From Blastocatellia bacterium (GTDB lineage: Bacteria > Acidobacteriota > Blastocatellia > Pyrinomonadales > Pyrinomonadaceae), in the NCBI GenBank assembly GCA_003175865.1, contig PSRF01000395.1, forward strand, positions 1 to 14,380: a stretch of DNA of 14,380 nucleotides. Reading direction: 5' to 3'. Shown piece after piece: positions 1 through 7,427 of the stretch; position 1 is the first letter of the stretch, and each line of letters starts with the position of its first letter. The notes below the pieces were generated by a model, which saw only the letters and a program-made list of their open reading frames with translations, made no database searches and was not told where the DNA came from. A program made the position numbers and the translations under genes.

Positions 1-102
1 TCCGGCGCCGTCGCGTTTCTCAGGAAGCCGCAGCCACTGTCCCAGGTAGCCCAGGTAGTTAGTGGTTTGATCGAGTCGCCGCGCAGAAGAAGTGACCATT
101 AA
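1..102 (+). CDS. Response regulator receiver domain, C-terminal fragment (5' truncated)
   Basis: The frame is open from the first base to a TAA at 100-102 and gives 33 residues starting SGAVAFLRKP. An Ala/Gly-Ala-x-x-Phe-Leu-x-Lys-Pro stretch is the beta5 end of CheY-like receiver domains. Its Lys (residue 9) would be the conserved phosphorylation-site lysine and Pro10 the cis-proline. The following residues fit the last helix (alpha5), and a short basic tail ends the protein. No output domain follows, so this is either a single-domain regulator or a receiver at the C-terminus of a hybrid sensor kinase. The phospho-acceptor aspartate lies outside the window. The call rests on a short motif and is moderately sure. 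Confidence 0.6.
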   Translation, partial: SGAVAFLRKPQPLSQVAQVVSGLIESPRRRSDH

Positions 103-213
103 GGAGCGGTGAGAGAGGATTATGCTGGCGAACACGGGTGGTCGAACTTGAAATGAAAACCACGTAACCGACATTAGACGTTAGACCAGACGAATAGAAA
201 GGTATTCAAAAGA

Positions 214-426
214 ATGACACCCCTACACCACTCCGAAGCCGGGACCGAAGTTATCGACCGCGTTGCTCCTTGCGAAATTTCTCAGTGGGCGAATGAAGCT
301 GAAGCCAGAAGGCAGGCGCTTATGGAAATCGAGAACTTTCAGCCACTGGGTGACAAGTTGTTCGGCTACATGAACAACGATGATCTGATCTGCATCGACG
401 TTGATGCCACAAGTGCTCGCTACTGA
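214..426 (+). CDS. Small hypothetical protein (70 aa), doubtful
   Basis: I do not recognise this ORF. It starts with ATG and ends at TGA 424-426. The product is acidic and soluble with no signal peptide or membrane segment. The middle (Ala-Glu-Ala-Arg-Arg-Gln-Ala-Leu) looks helical, and the C-terminal half (LFGYMNNDDLICIDVDA) looks like beta-strand, which is more protein-like than the antisense reading of the same bases. There is no good ribosome binding site; an AAAGG lies about 14 nt upstream, too far to be convincing. A weak 6-bp hairpin followed by four T residues (467-485) lies 40 nt after the stop. It could be a real small gene or chance. Confidence 0.35.
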   Translation: MTPLHHSEAGTEVIDRVAPCEISQWANEAEARRQALMEIENFQPLGDKLFGYMNNDDLICIDVDATSARY

Positions 427-620
427 GCAGCTATAATCCAAGTTCCGGTTCTGCCCCTGACCGACCGGTTTATCTTAAACCTTTTACTTTGGAGGGCTTG
501 CCCCGGTCCTCCATCCTTTAACTTCTTTGGCCTGCCTCTTGCACTCATCTTTGACGTAGCTAGTCGCGCTCACGTCAGCAACTACATCAACCAAAATTGG
601 CGAATGGCGCGATAGCCAAA

Positions 621-641
621 CTTGTTTGTGATGCAAACAAG
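621..641. other. Short perfect hairpin downstream of the M50 terminator
   Basis: CTTGTTTG and CAAACAAG form an 8-bp perfect stem with a 5-nt loop. It lies just beyond the terminator of the minus-strand peptidase gene. It has no proper T tract on either strand, only TTT on the minus side, so it may be a back-up or decayed terminator. Confidence 0.4.
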
Positions 642-650
642 TCCTCTATT

Positions 651-700
651 AAAAATGCCTTGGACTGATCGTTTCAAATCAAGCGATCGGTCCAAGGCAT
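651..700 (-). terminator. Rho-independent terminator of the M50 peptidase gene
   Basis: ATGCCTTGGACTGATCG (655-671) and its near-perfect reverse complement (684-700, 16 of 17 pairs) form a 17-bp stem with a 12-nt loop. On the minus strand the stem is followed by TTTTT (655-651; the fifth T is also the last stem base). It starts 19 nt after the TGA of the peptidase gene, which is ideal placement. Confidence 0.85.
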
Positions 701-719
701 CTTCAAACTTAAGTCAGAC

Positions 720-1223
720 TCAAATGAAAGCGCGTATAACGGCCACCGCGATCACCAGACTTAAAAACCCTCCAGAAAAGGTTAGTGCCCACTCGGCTGG
801 TTGACTCTTACGTCGCATGAGTGCGCGCATTATCACGAGGCCACACTTCCAACCGTCATGTTGATAAAGTGGTAGCAGATTTCCAGCAGCTATCAATAGA
901 TTTATCCAGCCAAACATCGATCCGTAGCTGGCGAGTCCGGCAATGAGGTTGAATGTAACGCCTGCCAGATGCACATTGAGTTGCTGCCTGACAGATTTTT
1001 CTTTCAGCGCGGTACCATCAAGTCTAACGAAGGATCCGAGAGGAATCCCGCGTAGGCTGAATCGAATATTCCCGATCCTAAAGCCGACGAGCTTGGGTCC
1101 GAAGCCAAGACCGAGTTCGCTGGCAGACACTTTCGATGCGCGAGCAGCAAAGAGGTGTCCAAGTTCATGGACAAGCATCGCAAGCGCAGTAAGCGGGACA
1201 AGTGAAAGAATAGAAGTCGACAT
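720..1223 (-). CDS. Minimal M50-family (site-2-protease-like) zinc membrane peptidase
   Basis: This 167-aa membrane protein carries both signatures of M50 metallopeptidases. HELGH (residues 19-23), in the first hydrophobic segment, gives two zinc-ligand His and the catalytic Glu. N-x-x-P-x4-D-G (N115, P118, D123, G124) lies in a later membrane segment and supplies the third zinc ligand, Asp. Hydrophobic segments are at about 5-27, 87-120 and 145-165. There is no PDZ domain, so it is not an RseP-type protease but a compact one, closer to SpoIVFB-like or unclassified forms. The frame stays open up to 1385, but that extension (Ser/Arg/Cys-rich) resembles no M50 protein. I chose the ATG at 1223 because it is preceded by AGGA and puts HELGH at the usual distance. 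The gene is monocistronic, lying between two minus-strand terminators. The substrate is unknown. Confidence 0.8.
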   Translation of the reverse strand: MSTSILSLVPLTALAMLVHELGHLFAARASKVSASELGLGFGPKLVGFRIGNIRFSLRGIPLGSFVRLDGTALKEKSVRQQLNVHLAGVTFNLIAGLASYGSMFGWINLLIAAGNLLPLYQHDGWKCGLVIMRALMRRKSQPAEWALTFSGGFLSLVIAVAVIRAFI

Positions 1224-1442
1224 TGGTCCTACAGTTTGAGGGGGCGAGTCGGCAGTCGCGCGCGACAGCGGCCTTTTTGAGAGGATGAGGAGCGAGGACC
1301 TGCGAAGTGACATTTCAACAGTCGTGCCGCACTTTGATCGAGTTGTTTGCTGGGAATTGCAGAAGCTGCATGAGGCAGATGACAAAAATTGCGACTGGCA
1401 ACGAGACAGAAACTGTTAGATCGGACACAAACACGCTAACGT

Positions 1443-1468
1443 AAAAAAACCACCGCACAGGGCGGTGG
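1443..1468 (-). terminator. Rho-independent terminator of the ABC exporter-CYTH operon
   Basis: Read on the minus strand, CCACCGC and GCGGTGG form a perfect GC-rich 7-bp stem around a 5-nt loop, followed by seven T residues (1449-1443). It lies 25 nt after the stop of the CYTH gene. It closes the three-gene operon and separates it from the M50 gene on the same strand. Confidence 0.9.
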
Positions 1469-1493
1469 CATCGATTACTTCAGACAAGAAAAA

Positions 1494-2054
1494 CTATTCA
1501 AAGCGCGCCTCGATCAAATCCGCCGAACGCTTGCCGTGCTCACTCGTCAGTTGAGGATACGTCGCGTGTTCTGCTTCAAACCCTTCAATGCCAAGCTTTC
1601 GCTCGGCAGATTCAATCTCTTCCTCACTACCTTCAATCTCCATAAATAGACCAAACGGGAGACGATCAATTACAACTTCGACATCGTCGATCGTCCACGT
1701 TCGTCTGAATTTCTCGTATATCAACATCGGCTTGAAGCCAAGTGAAGTGAGAATGTGAACCATTGCCTCTGGATTATCGACGCCCGTTTCAAACTCTTCC
1801 TGGTGTTTGATTGAAGATGAAGTTGAAAGTCGTCGCTTGCGAGTCAGCCACGCAGATTTATCTGTACGTCTCAGCCTGAGTATCGCGCCCTGTAGGTCAA
1901 TGACATCACTCGAGTAAAGCGTGTTCTCTTCGAATTCCTCATCGGAAGATCGAGCCCCGACCTCACGGAGGCGTTCGACTACCTGCTGCTTTTGCTCCTG
2001 CGTCAGACGATATTTCTTTTCGATCTCGAGCATGCTTATGCTTTTCTCAGCCAA
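1494..2054 (-). CDS. CYTH-domain protein (class IV adenylate cyclase / triphosphatase family)
   Basis: The protein opens with the CYTH signature E-x-E-x-K (in MLEIEKKYRL). Charged beta-strands typical of the triphosphate tunnel follow: the ILRLRR strand, WLTRKRR, EEFETGV, the EKFRRTW strand, then VVIDRLPFGLFMEIEG near the C-terminus. CYTH enzymes bind triphosphates with Mg2+ or Mn2+ and include CyaB-type adenylate cyclases, thiamine triphosphatases and inorganic triphosphatases; sequence alone does not decide which. About 186 aa is a normal single-domain length. Start choice is open. TTG at 2054 has GGAGG 7 nt upstream and is used here. GTG at 2060 touches the GGAGGT directly. ATG at 2033 begins at the conserved MLEIEKKY but has no good ribosome binding site. 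With the TTG the gene overlaps the permease end by 19 nt, so the two are probably translationally coupled. Confidence 0.85.
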   Translation of the reverse strand: MAEKSISMLEIEKKYRLTQEQKQQVVERLREVGARSSDEEFEENTLYSSDVIDLQGAILRLRRTDKSAWLTRKRRLSTSSSIKHQEEFETGVDNPEAMVHILTSLGFKPMLIYEKFRRTWTIDDVEVVIDRLPFGLFMEIEGSEEEIESAERKLGIEGFEAEHATYPQLTSEHGKRSADLIEARFE

Positions 2055-3379
2055 CGCCACACCTCCGGAATCGTCGCTTTCTTACCGTACATTAACATCC
2101 CTACACGATAGATTCTCGATGCAATCCAGATGAGCAAAGTAACTGTCCCAAAGCCAATCAAAAGGGACATCGCAATCTGCCAGAAAGGTGGTGTTTGCGT
2201 CACAATGCGAACCATCATTGTCACCGGCGCAAAACATGGAATCATCGACACCCAGAATGAAAACGTCGAATCAGGACTTCGACTTACTGGAAGAAAAAAA
2301 TAGAACCCGATAAGCAATAGGAAGACAAGCGGCATTGCGAGCTGACCACCTTCCTGAGGCGTCGTCACCATCGAGCCAATAAAGGCATAGAGTGTCGAAT
2401 ACAAGTAATAGCCAAGAAGAAAAAAGAGCCCAAAGAAAAAGAAATTGATTAAAGGGATGCCAGGAATATTTACCGGCACTCCTCTTTCAGCAAGCACTGA
2501 CACTCCATACACTGCAAACGCTGCAAACGCGAGACCCCAGATCGCAAGCTGAGTAAGTGCAACCAGCGATACACCAACCAGCTTACCGGTCATTAATGTA
2601 AACGGTTTGATAGACGAAAAGAGGATTTCAGCGATGCGTGTTTCCTTCTCCTCGATAACAGCACCGAGTACAACCTGGCCATAAAGAAGTATCGTCAGGT
2701 ACATCACAAAGCCGGCTGCAAAAACGACTGCGAATGCCTCGCCAGAATCTCGTTCGCCAGCTGCAGCTCCAGCTTTCACCGTTTGTAGTTCAATTCCTTT
2801 TGAGAGTTTTGAGATCGTGACGGTGTCGATGTTTGCCTCACCTAGTCGCTCTGCATTCACGGCGCGACTCAACGCATCTCTTAGTTGCCGACTCGTAAAC
2901 AGATCACCCGTGTTGCGTGAAAAGAGAATTGGCTCTCCTCCATTCATCAAATCAGCGGGCAAGAGCAAATAACCATCAAGATCCTTCGATTTCACCCGAC
3001 GCTCTAGTTCAGCTTGAATTGCGGCAATTGGGGTCGTATCCGGTCGGACCTCCTCAAGAACGATGTTTGTTCCTCCATTTTTTGAGAAACGCTTCAAATT
3101 CTTATCTAGATTTGCGTTCTGAAGTTCGGTCACTTCCTGCTTCAAGTCAGACGGTTCATATGGCTCCTTAAGAACCGCACTTAACCGCTGGTAAATCCTG
3201 CCTGTCTGATCAACGACCGCTATCTTCACTGGTCCACCCGTCTGCATGTTAAAAATCAGAGAGGGCACAATCGCGAAGAACCCCATCATCGCCGGAGCAA
3301 GTATCGTCATCAGAACGAAGATCTTCGCTCGCACTCGTTGAATGTATTCGCGTTTAACTACTGCCCAGAACTTTCTCAT
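2036..3379 (-). CDS. ABC-2 type exporter permease (NatB/YhaP-like)
   Basis: This 447-aa integral membrane subunit pairs with the ATPase encoded just upstream. Residues 1-20 are a basic cytoplasmic start (MRKFWAVVKREYIQRVRAK), and the first membrane helix spans about 20-43. A soluble region of about 165 residues, probably extracytoplasmic, lies between helix 1 and the next at about 214-240. The EEKETRIAEILFSSIKP stretch with the following TGKLVGV is the coupling-helix signature of ABC-2 family permeases. About five more helices follow, ending in a basic tail. NatB-like exporters have been linked to export of ions, peptides or toxic compounds; the substrate here cannot be read from sequence. 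Its ATG overlaps the ATPase stop in ATGA. Its last codons contain the ribosome binding site of the CYTH gene. Confidence 0.9.
   Translation of the reverse strand: MRKFWAVVKREYIQRVRAKIFVLMTILAPAMMGFFAIVPSLIFNMQTGGPVKIAVVDQTGRIYQRLSAVLKEPYEPSDLKQEVTELQNANLDKNLKRFSKNGGTNIVLEEVRPDTTPIAAIQAELERRVKSKDLDGYLLLPADLMNGGEPILFSRNTGDLFTSRQLRDALSRAVNAERLGEANIDTVTISKLSKGIELQTVKAGAAAGERDSGEAFAVVFAAGFVMYLTILLYGQVVLGAVIEEKETRIAEILFSSIKPFTLMTGKLVGVSLVALTQLAIWGLAFAAFAVYGVSVLAERGVPVNIPGIPLINFFFFGLFFLLGYYLYSTLYAFIGSMVTTPQEGGQLAMPLVFLLLIGFYFFLPVSRSPDSTFSFWVSMIPCFAPVTMMVRIVTQTPPFWQIAMSLLIGFGTVTLLIWIASRIYRVGMLMYGKKATIPEVWRWLRKA
2062..2066 (-). promoter_or_regulatory. Shine-Dalgarno GGAGG inside the permease 3' end
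   Basis: On the minus strand GGAGGT lies within the last permease codons. It is 7 nt from the TTG at 2054 and immediately next to the GTG at 2060. It is the only strong ribosome binding site before the CYTH reading frame and is the reason for preferring the TTG start. Confidence 0.5.
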
Positions 3380-4290
3380 GCCGCTTCGCTTACCTTTTCA
3401 ATGAAGATATCGTTCAGGCTAGGCTCGATCATTTCGAACTTTGTTACTTTCACATTTGCAGCAACCAATCGATGGAGTAATACTTGTCCGTTGACATCAG
3501 GTGCAAGCAACACTTCTAACTCGTCGCTGTGATGCTCAACGTTGCGCACCAACGCCGGGTCATTAAGGACTGATCCATCACCCTCGATGCGCAATGCGAC
3601 CGCGTTGCGGCCGAAGCCTTGTTTGATTTGTCGCAAACTCCCGTCTAGTACCTTCCGAGACCGATTAATTAGACAGATGTCATCGCAGATTTTTTCCGCG
3701 AGTTCCATCTGGTGAGTTGAGAAGATAATTGTTTTTCCTGAACGCTTCAGGTCGAGCACAATATCTTTAAGTAATTCGACGTTCACCGGATCGAGACCCG
3801 AAAATGGCTCATCAAGTATCAGCAGATCCGGTTCATGAAGCACCGCCATTAGAAACTGGATCTTCTGTTGCATACCCTTCGAGAGTTCCATCGACTTTCT
3901 ATTTTTCCATTCAGAGAGTTTCACGCGGCTTAGCCATGAATCAATTCTTGCATCAACGTCCTTGCGTGAGACGCTCTTGATTTCTGCGAAGAAACGGAGT
4001 TGTTCGACAACTCTCATCTTTCTGTAAAGTCCGCGCTCCTCCGGCAGGTAGCCAATCCGATCCTGAAGCCCGGGGTCTATTGTCCGACCAAATAACTTGA
4101 TCGAACCAGAGTCGGGCGCAGTGATGTTCACAATCATGCGAATGGTTGTGGTCTTCCCTGCCCCATTTGGTCCAAGCAAACCAAAAATGCGGCCGGGCTT
4201 AATCGAGAGGCTAAGGTCACTGACAGCGGTAAAGTCACCAAAAGATTTGCGGACGTTGATTAGTTGTATGGTTGAATTGTCTTCGGTCAT
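3376..4290 (-). CDS. ABC exporter ATP-binding subunit (NatA-like, C-terminal DUF4162-type region)
   Basis: This 304-aa cytoplasmic ATPase drives the ABC-2 permease encoded next. The nucleotide-binding domain covers about 8-205: Walker A GPNGAGKTT (40-48), the YLPEERGLY loop in the Q-loop position (81-89, Glu where Gln is usual, as is common in this subfamily), ABC signature LSKGMQQK (136-143), Walker B LLILDE (156-161), D-loop SGLD and switch His in STHQ (193). The C-terminal roughly 95 residues (about 210-304) match the DUF4162-type accessory region of NatA-like ATPases, ending in SLNDIFIEKV. It is the first gene of a minus-strand operon and overlaps the permease by 4 nt. No clear Shine-Dalgarno precedes the ATG. 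The transported substrate is unknown. Confidence 0.93.
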   Translation of the reverse strand: MTEDNSTIQLINVRKSFGDFTAVSDLSLSIKPGRIFGLLGPNGAGKTTTIRMIVNITAPDSGSIKLFGRTIDPGLQDRIGYLPEERGLYRKMRVVEQLRFFAEIKSVSRKDVDARIDSWLSRVKLSEWKNRKSMELSKGMQQKIQFLMAVLHEPDLLILDEPFSGLDPVNVELLKDIVLDLKRSGKTIIFSTHQMELAEKICDDICLINRSRKVLDGSLRQIKQGFGRNAVALRIEGDGSVLNDPALVRNVEHHSDELEVLLAPDVNGQVLLHRLVAANVKVTKFEMIEPSLNDIFIEKVSEAA

Positions 4291-4689
4291 GCGATTGGTT
4301 TCTGACAGCCTTCACTTAGAGAAAGTGCTCATTCTGGCTTCATCGACTAAGCTTTTTGAATTCGGAGTAATTAACTAGAGACCGAGAGGGCAGCGACAGG
4401 ATGCTAAAGTCAACTTGAGATTTAAGACAAATCTTAGCATCAGGGATCCTTTTCAGCCGGTTGCTACCTCCCTCGGTTCTCTATTTGATCCGTAATATTC
4501 AGTTTCTGCACGCCTTAATAACCTTAAATCGATTTGCCATAACATTATACTTATCCATACGTTTTGCCATTGCCACTTTTAGGCGTCCTGATACATATTT
4601 ACCCACGTCTCCCTGACGCAAGCTAAACATAGACCAGCTTCATTGAACAACATTCGCTCTGTGAGCAACTGTTAGTTCATCTTTCAGCC
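4291..4689. other. Divergent intergenic region between ABC operon and VWFA cluster
   Basis: This 399-nt non-coding spacer must hold promoters for both directions. A TATACT (4546-4551, +) is the best -10-like box for the plus-strand cluster, but no good -35 accompanies it. A TTGACT-like box on the minus strand (complement of 4408-4413) has no matching -10. A nested dyad lies at 4401-4440: outer ATGCTAA/TTAGCAT and inner AGATTT/AAATCT. It could be an operator or a leader hairpin. No ORF here looks real. Confidence 0.4.
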
Positions 4690-6852
4690 ATGCGCCTCTC
4701 CCAATTACAAAAAAAGTTCCTCCGCCCGCGACTAATCGGCTGGCTGGGGTTTGTTTGCTTACTCAACAGCGTACACGCTCAACAAACGGAACCGACCCCA
4801 CGCCAGAAAGAAGACGTCGTTCGAGTTTTTACTGAGCTCGTCCAAACCGACGTCATGGTCTTCGATAAGCAAGGTCGATTTGTCAAGGACCTGAAGCGCG
4901 AAGACTTTGAACTTCGTATCGATGGCCATGTGCGCCCAATTCAGTCGTTCGATCAAATAACCGCCGGGACCAGCGAAGAAACTCAACTCGCCGCAGCCCG
5001 AAGTGAAACGATAGGTTCACAACGTCCTGTTCCGCTCGACCGTGGTCGCATCGTTTTCTTTTACGTCGATGATTTTCATCTGGATCTTTCGGGCCTGACA
5101 ACCGCCAGAAAAGTGATTACGACTTTTATCGACAAAGAAATGGGCCAGAATGATCAAGCAGCGATTTCGTCAGCGACGGGACAGATCGGTTTTTTACAAC
5201 AACTCACTGATGATCGCAGCGTTCTCCACGCAGCACTGGCTAAACTTAACTATCGAAATTATTCGGTGCGTGACTCAGACAGGCCATCGATGAGCGAATA
5301 CCAGGCAGTGCTCATTGATCGTGAAGATATCTTTGTTATGGATTACTTCATCAACGAAACGATGCGATTGAATCCTGGACTTACGCGCGACATGGCCGCC
5401 AGCATTGTGCGTGGCCGAGCACATCAAATGCTGGACCAAGCAGGGGCGTTCAACAACAACATGCTACTGGGACTCGAGCGACTCGTTCGGCAGGCAAAGG
5501 ACCTCCCGGGACGCAAAGTTGTTTTTCTTCTCTCAAACGGATTCCTAATAGAAAACAATCGCTCAGACTCGCGAACTAAAGTTCGTGATGTTATTGGAGC
5601 GGCCGCACGTAGCGGAGTTGTTATCTATTCACTGGACACGCGAGGACTAGTAGCCTCCTTAGAAGACATCAGCGCCGAACCGAATTTCGATCCAAGTGGT
5701 CAGCTGCAGAACGCCACACACGGGGAATTAATCGCCACGCAGGATGGAATGCACTCGCTCGCCGTCGATACCGGTGGAAGAGCCATCTTTAATACCAATG
5801 ACTTGTCGAAGGGACTCGCCCCGGCGATGAAAGAGACTTCGACTTACTATCTGCTCGCCTGGAAACCTGAGAGCGACGTAGACAAGTCCGGACGTTTCCG
5901 CAAGATAGAAGTCGGTGTTGTTGGGAGACCCGATCTAACTGTCCGTGTACGGCGGGGTTTCTTTGATGTCGACCCGACGGCCAAACCAACGCCCGATAAC
6001 ACTGCAGAAGCGAATAAACCCGTATCTAAAAAACTCAGCGAGTCAATTCTCGCAGCGTATCCAAAGACAGAGTTACCTCTGACGCTCGGCCTCAATTTCT
6101 ATGATCTACCGGAGAAGGGACCAACTGTTTCAGCATCCGTCGAAGTACCCGGGGAATTCATAATCTTTGGTCCACAATCTGACGGAAAGATTCAGGCAGT
6201 CCTTGATGTCGCCGGGGTCTTCTTCAACGATCGCGGTGAAAACGCACTGACTTTTGGTGAACGAATCGTTACGACAGCTCCATCGATGGATGCGTCAAAA
6301 GACTTTCATCGTGACATCACCTACACATACCCCGGGAAACTTGGACCAGGTTTGTATCAGGTTCGTGTGGCTGTGCGTGACAATACGAGTGGTCGGGTAG
6401 GCAGCGCACAAGGTTGGATCAACGTTCCAAACCTGACTGATAAAAAGCTCGCACTTAGCAGTTTGATCCTGGGTCAATACACGCCGTCACAACTCGCGGA
6501 TGCATCCACCCCCGCGGCCGAACGTCAGACTTACCTCAGTGCCAGCCACCGATTTCGACGTGAGTCGAACTTGCGTCTGCTGTTGTTTACTTACAACGGG
6601 ACACTTGCACCAACAGATCAGAAACCTGACCTCGCAGTTCAAGTACAGGTGATACGCGATGACCAGCCAGTTCTCACCACGTCACTCAGAAAGGTCAGTG
6701 TCGATGGCGTGCCGGATCTGAGCCGCGTTCCTTATGCTGCAGACATCTCACTAAAAGACATGCAACCGGGCCGTTATGTTCTGCAAGTAAGCGTAATTGA
6801 TCGTCTTGCGAAACAAAGTGCGACACAGCAGACGCACTTCGATATATATTGA
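4690..6852 (+). CDS. Secreted VWFA-related domain protein (acidobacterial type)
   Basis: This 720-aa exported protein has a signal peptide at 1-30: a basic start, the hydrophobic run LIGWLGFVCLLNS and likely cleavage after VHA. Residues about 42-92 carry a beta-rich lead-in (VRVFTELVQTDVMVFDKQGR, KREDFELRIDG) that usually precedes the VWA-like domain in this family. The VWA-like domain spans about 118-395, with core strands RIVFFYVDD, RKVVFLLSNG and VVIYSLDTRG. The usual MIDAS D-x-S-x-S is replaced by DDFHLDLSG (127-135). The YYLLAWKP and RKIEVGV...TVRVRRGFF strands close it near 425. Residues about 450-720 look like beta-sandwich domains. It matches the VWFA-related Acidobacterial family (TIGR03436) in layout, from memory. 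The role is unknown; an extracellular or envelope adhesion or binding role is inferred. It is the first gene of a tight plus-strand cluster. Confidence 0.88.
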   Translation: MRLSQLQKKFLRPRLIGWLGFVCLLNSVHAQQTEPTPRQKEDVVRVFTELVQTDVMVFDKQGRFVKDLKREDFELRIDGHVRPIQSFDQITAGTSEETQLAAARSETIGSQRPVPLDRGRIVFFYVDDFHLDLSGLTTARKVITTFIDKEMGQNDQAAISSATGQIGFLQQLTDDRSVLHAALAKLNYRNYSVRDSDRPSMSEYQAVLIDREDIFVMDYFINETMRLNPGLTRDMAASIVRGRAHQMLDQAGAFNNNMLLGLERLVRQAKDLPGRKVVFLLSNGFLIENNRSDSRTKVRDVIGAAARSGVVIYSLDTRGLVASLEDISAEPNFDPSGQLQNATHGELIATQDGMHSLAVDTGGRAIFNTNDLSKGLAPAMKETSTYYLLAWKPESDVDKSGRFRKIEVGVVGRPDLTVRVRRGFFDVDPTAKPTPDNTAEANKPVSKKLSESILAAYPKTELPLTLGLNFYDLPEKGPTVSASVEVPGEFIIFGPQSDGKIQAVLDVAGVFFNDRGENALTFGERIVTTAPSMDASKDFHRDITYTYPGKLGPGLYQVRVAVRDNTSGRVGSAQGWINVPNLTDKKLALSSLILGQYTPSQLADASTPAAERQTYLSASHRFRRESNLRLLLFTYNGTLAPTDQKPDLAVQVQVIRDDQPVLTTSLRKVSVDGVPDLSRVPYAADISLKDMQPGRYVLQVSVIDRLAKQSATQQTHFDIY

Positions 6853-7418
6853 CGGTCATTGTGCCGAAACCCTGGAAACCAACAAAAGAACAACTCCTCG
6901 CGGCTAGAACGAAGACTGTTCGCGACGTTATCGCACCTGACCTCAAGGTACTCTTCAGTGGAATCAATCCTGGTCTCTACACTGCTGCTGTGGGGCACCA
7001 CTTTGCACGACCTGGCAATCGCTTCTGGCCGACGCTCTACACAAGCGGTTTCACATCGCGATTGCTTTCACCGTTTGATGAGCGCGAATTGCTGAAGAGT
7101 GGTTACGGCATTACGAATGTCGTTTCGCGCACTACGGCCTCGGCAGACGAACTCACCAAAGACGAGATAATTCGCGGCGGAGCACGTCTGCGAAAAAGAG
7201 TTTTGCGCTTCAGACCTCGAGTACTTGCTGTTCTCGGAGTCAGCGCTTATCGGATTGCTTTCGAACAACCAAAGGCAAACGTCGGGCGACAAGAACAGAT
7301 GCTGGGAAAGACAGTGTTGTGGATATTGCCGAATCCAAGTGGACTCAACGCAAACTATCAAGCTGCAGATTTGACACGTCTGTTTACAGAGTTGCGACTG
7401 ACCGTCGAAGATGATTAA
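6849..7418 (+). CDS. mug: G:T/U mismatch-specific uracil-DNA glycosylase (Mug/TDG family)
   Basis: This base-excision repair enzyme removes uracil, and possibly damaged cytosine or thymine derivatives, opposite guanine. Motif 1 is GINPG (38-42), whose Asn40 corresponds to the catalytic Asn18 of E. coli Mug. HFARPGNRFW (51-60) provides the base-pocket Phe and the conserved NRFW. NPSGLN (162-167) is the second glycosylase motif that inserts into the DNA helix. At 189 aa it is slightly longer than E. coli Mug because of a roughly 25-residue N-terminal extension (KPWKPTKEQLLAA). TTG at 6849 overlaps the stop of the VWFA gene in TTGA; a GTG at 6861 is an equally possible start and neither has a Shine-Dalgarno. 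The overlap points to co-transcription, although the two functions seem unrelated. Confidence 0.92.
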   Translation: MTVIVPKPWKPTKEQLLAARTKTVRDVIAPDLKVLFSGINPGLYTAAVGHHFARPGNRFWPTLYTSGFTSRLLSPFDERELLKSGYGITNVVSRTTASADELTKDEIIRGGARLRKRVLRFRPRVLAVLGVSAYRIAFEQPKANVGRQEQMLGKTVLWILPNPSGLNANYQAADLTRLFTELRLTVEDD

Positions 7419-7427
7419 TTGGGTGTC

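Noticed and set aside
223..441. 72-codon minus-strand ORF opposite the small ORF at 214-426
   Set aside because: Only one of the two readings can be expected to be real. The plus-strand reading has the more protein-like composition, and no ribosome binding site supports this one.
467..485. Terminator after the small ORF (GGTTTA/TAAACC stem followed by TTTT)
   Set aside because: The stem has only two G-C pairs and a 3-nt loop, and the gene before it is itself doubtful. I kept it as a remark in that gene's entry and did not list it as a separate feature.
1224..1385. 54-residue N-terminal extension of the M50 peptidase
   Set aside because: It is Ser/Arg/Cys-rich and unlike any M50 start. The ATG at 1223 has AGGA upstream and a sensible first membrane helix.
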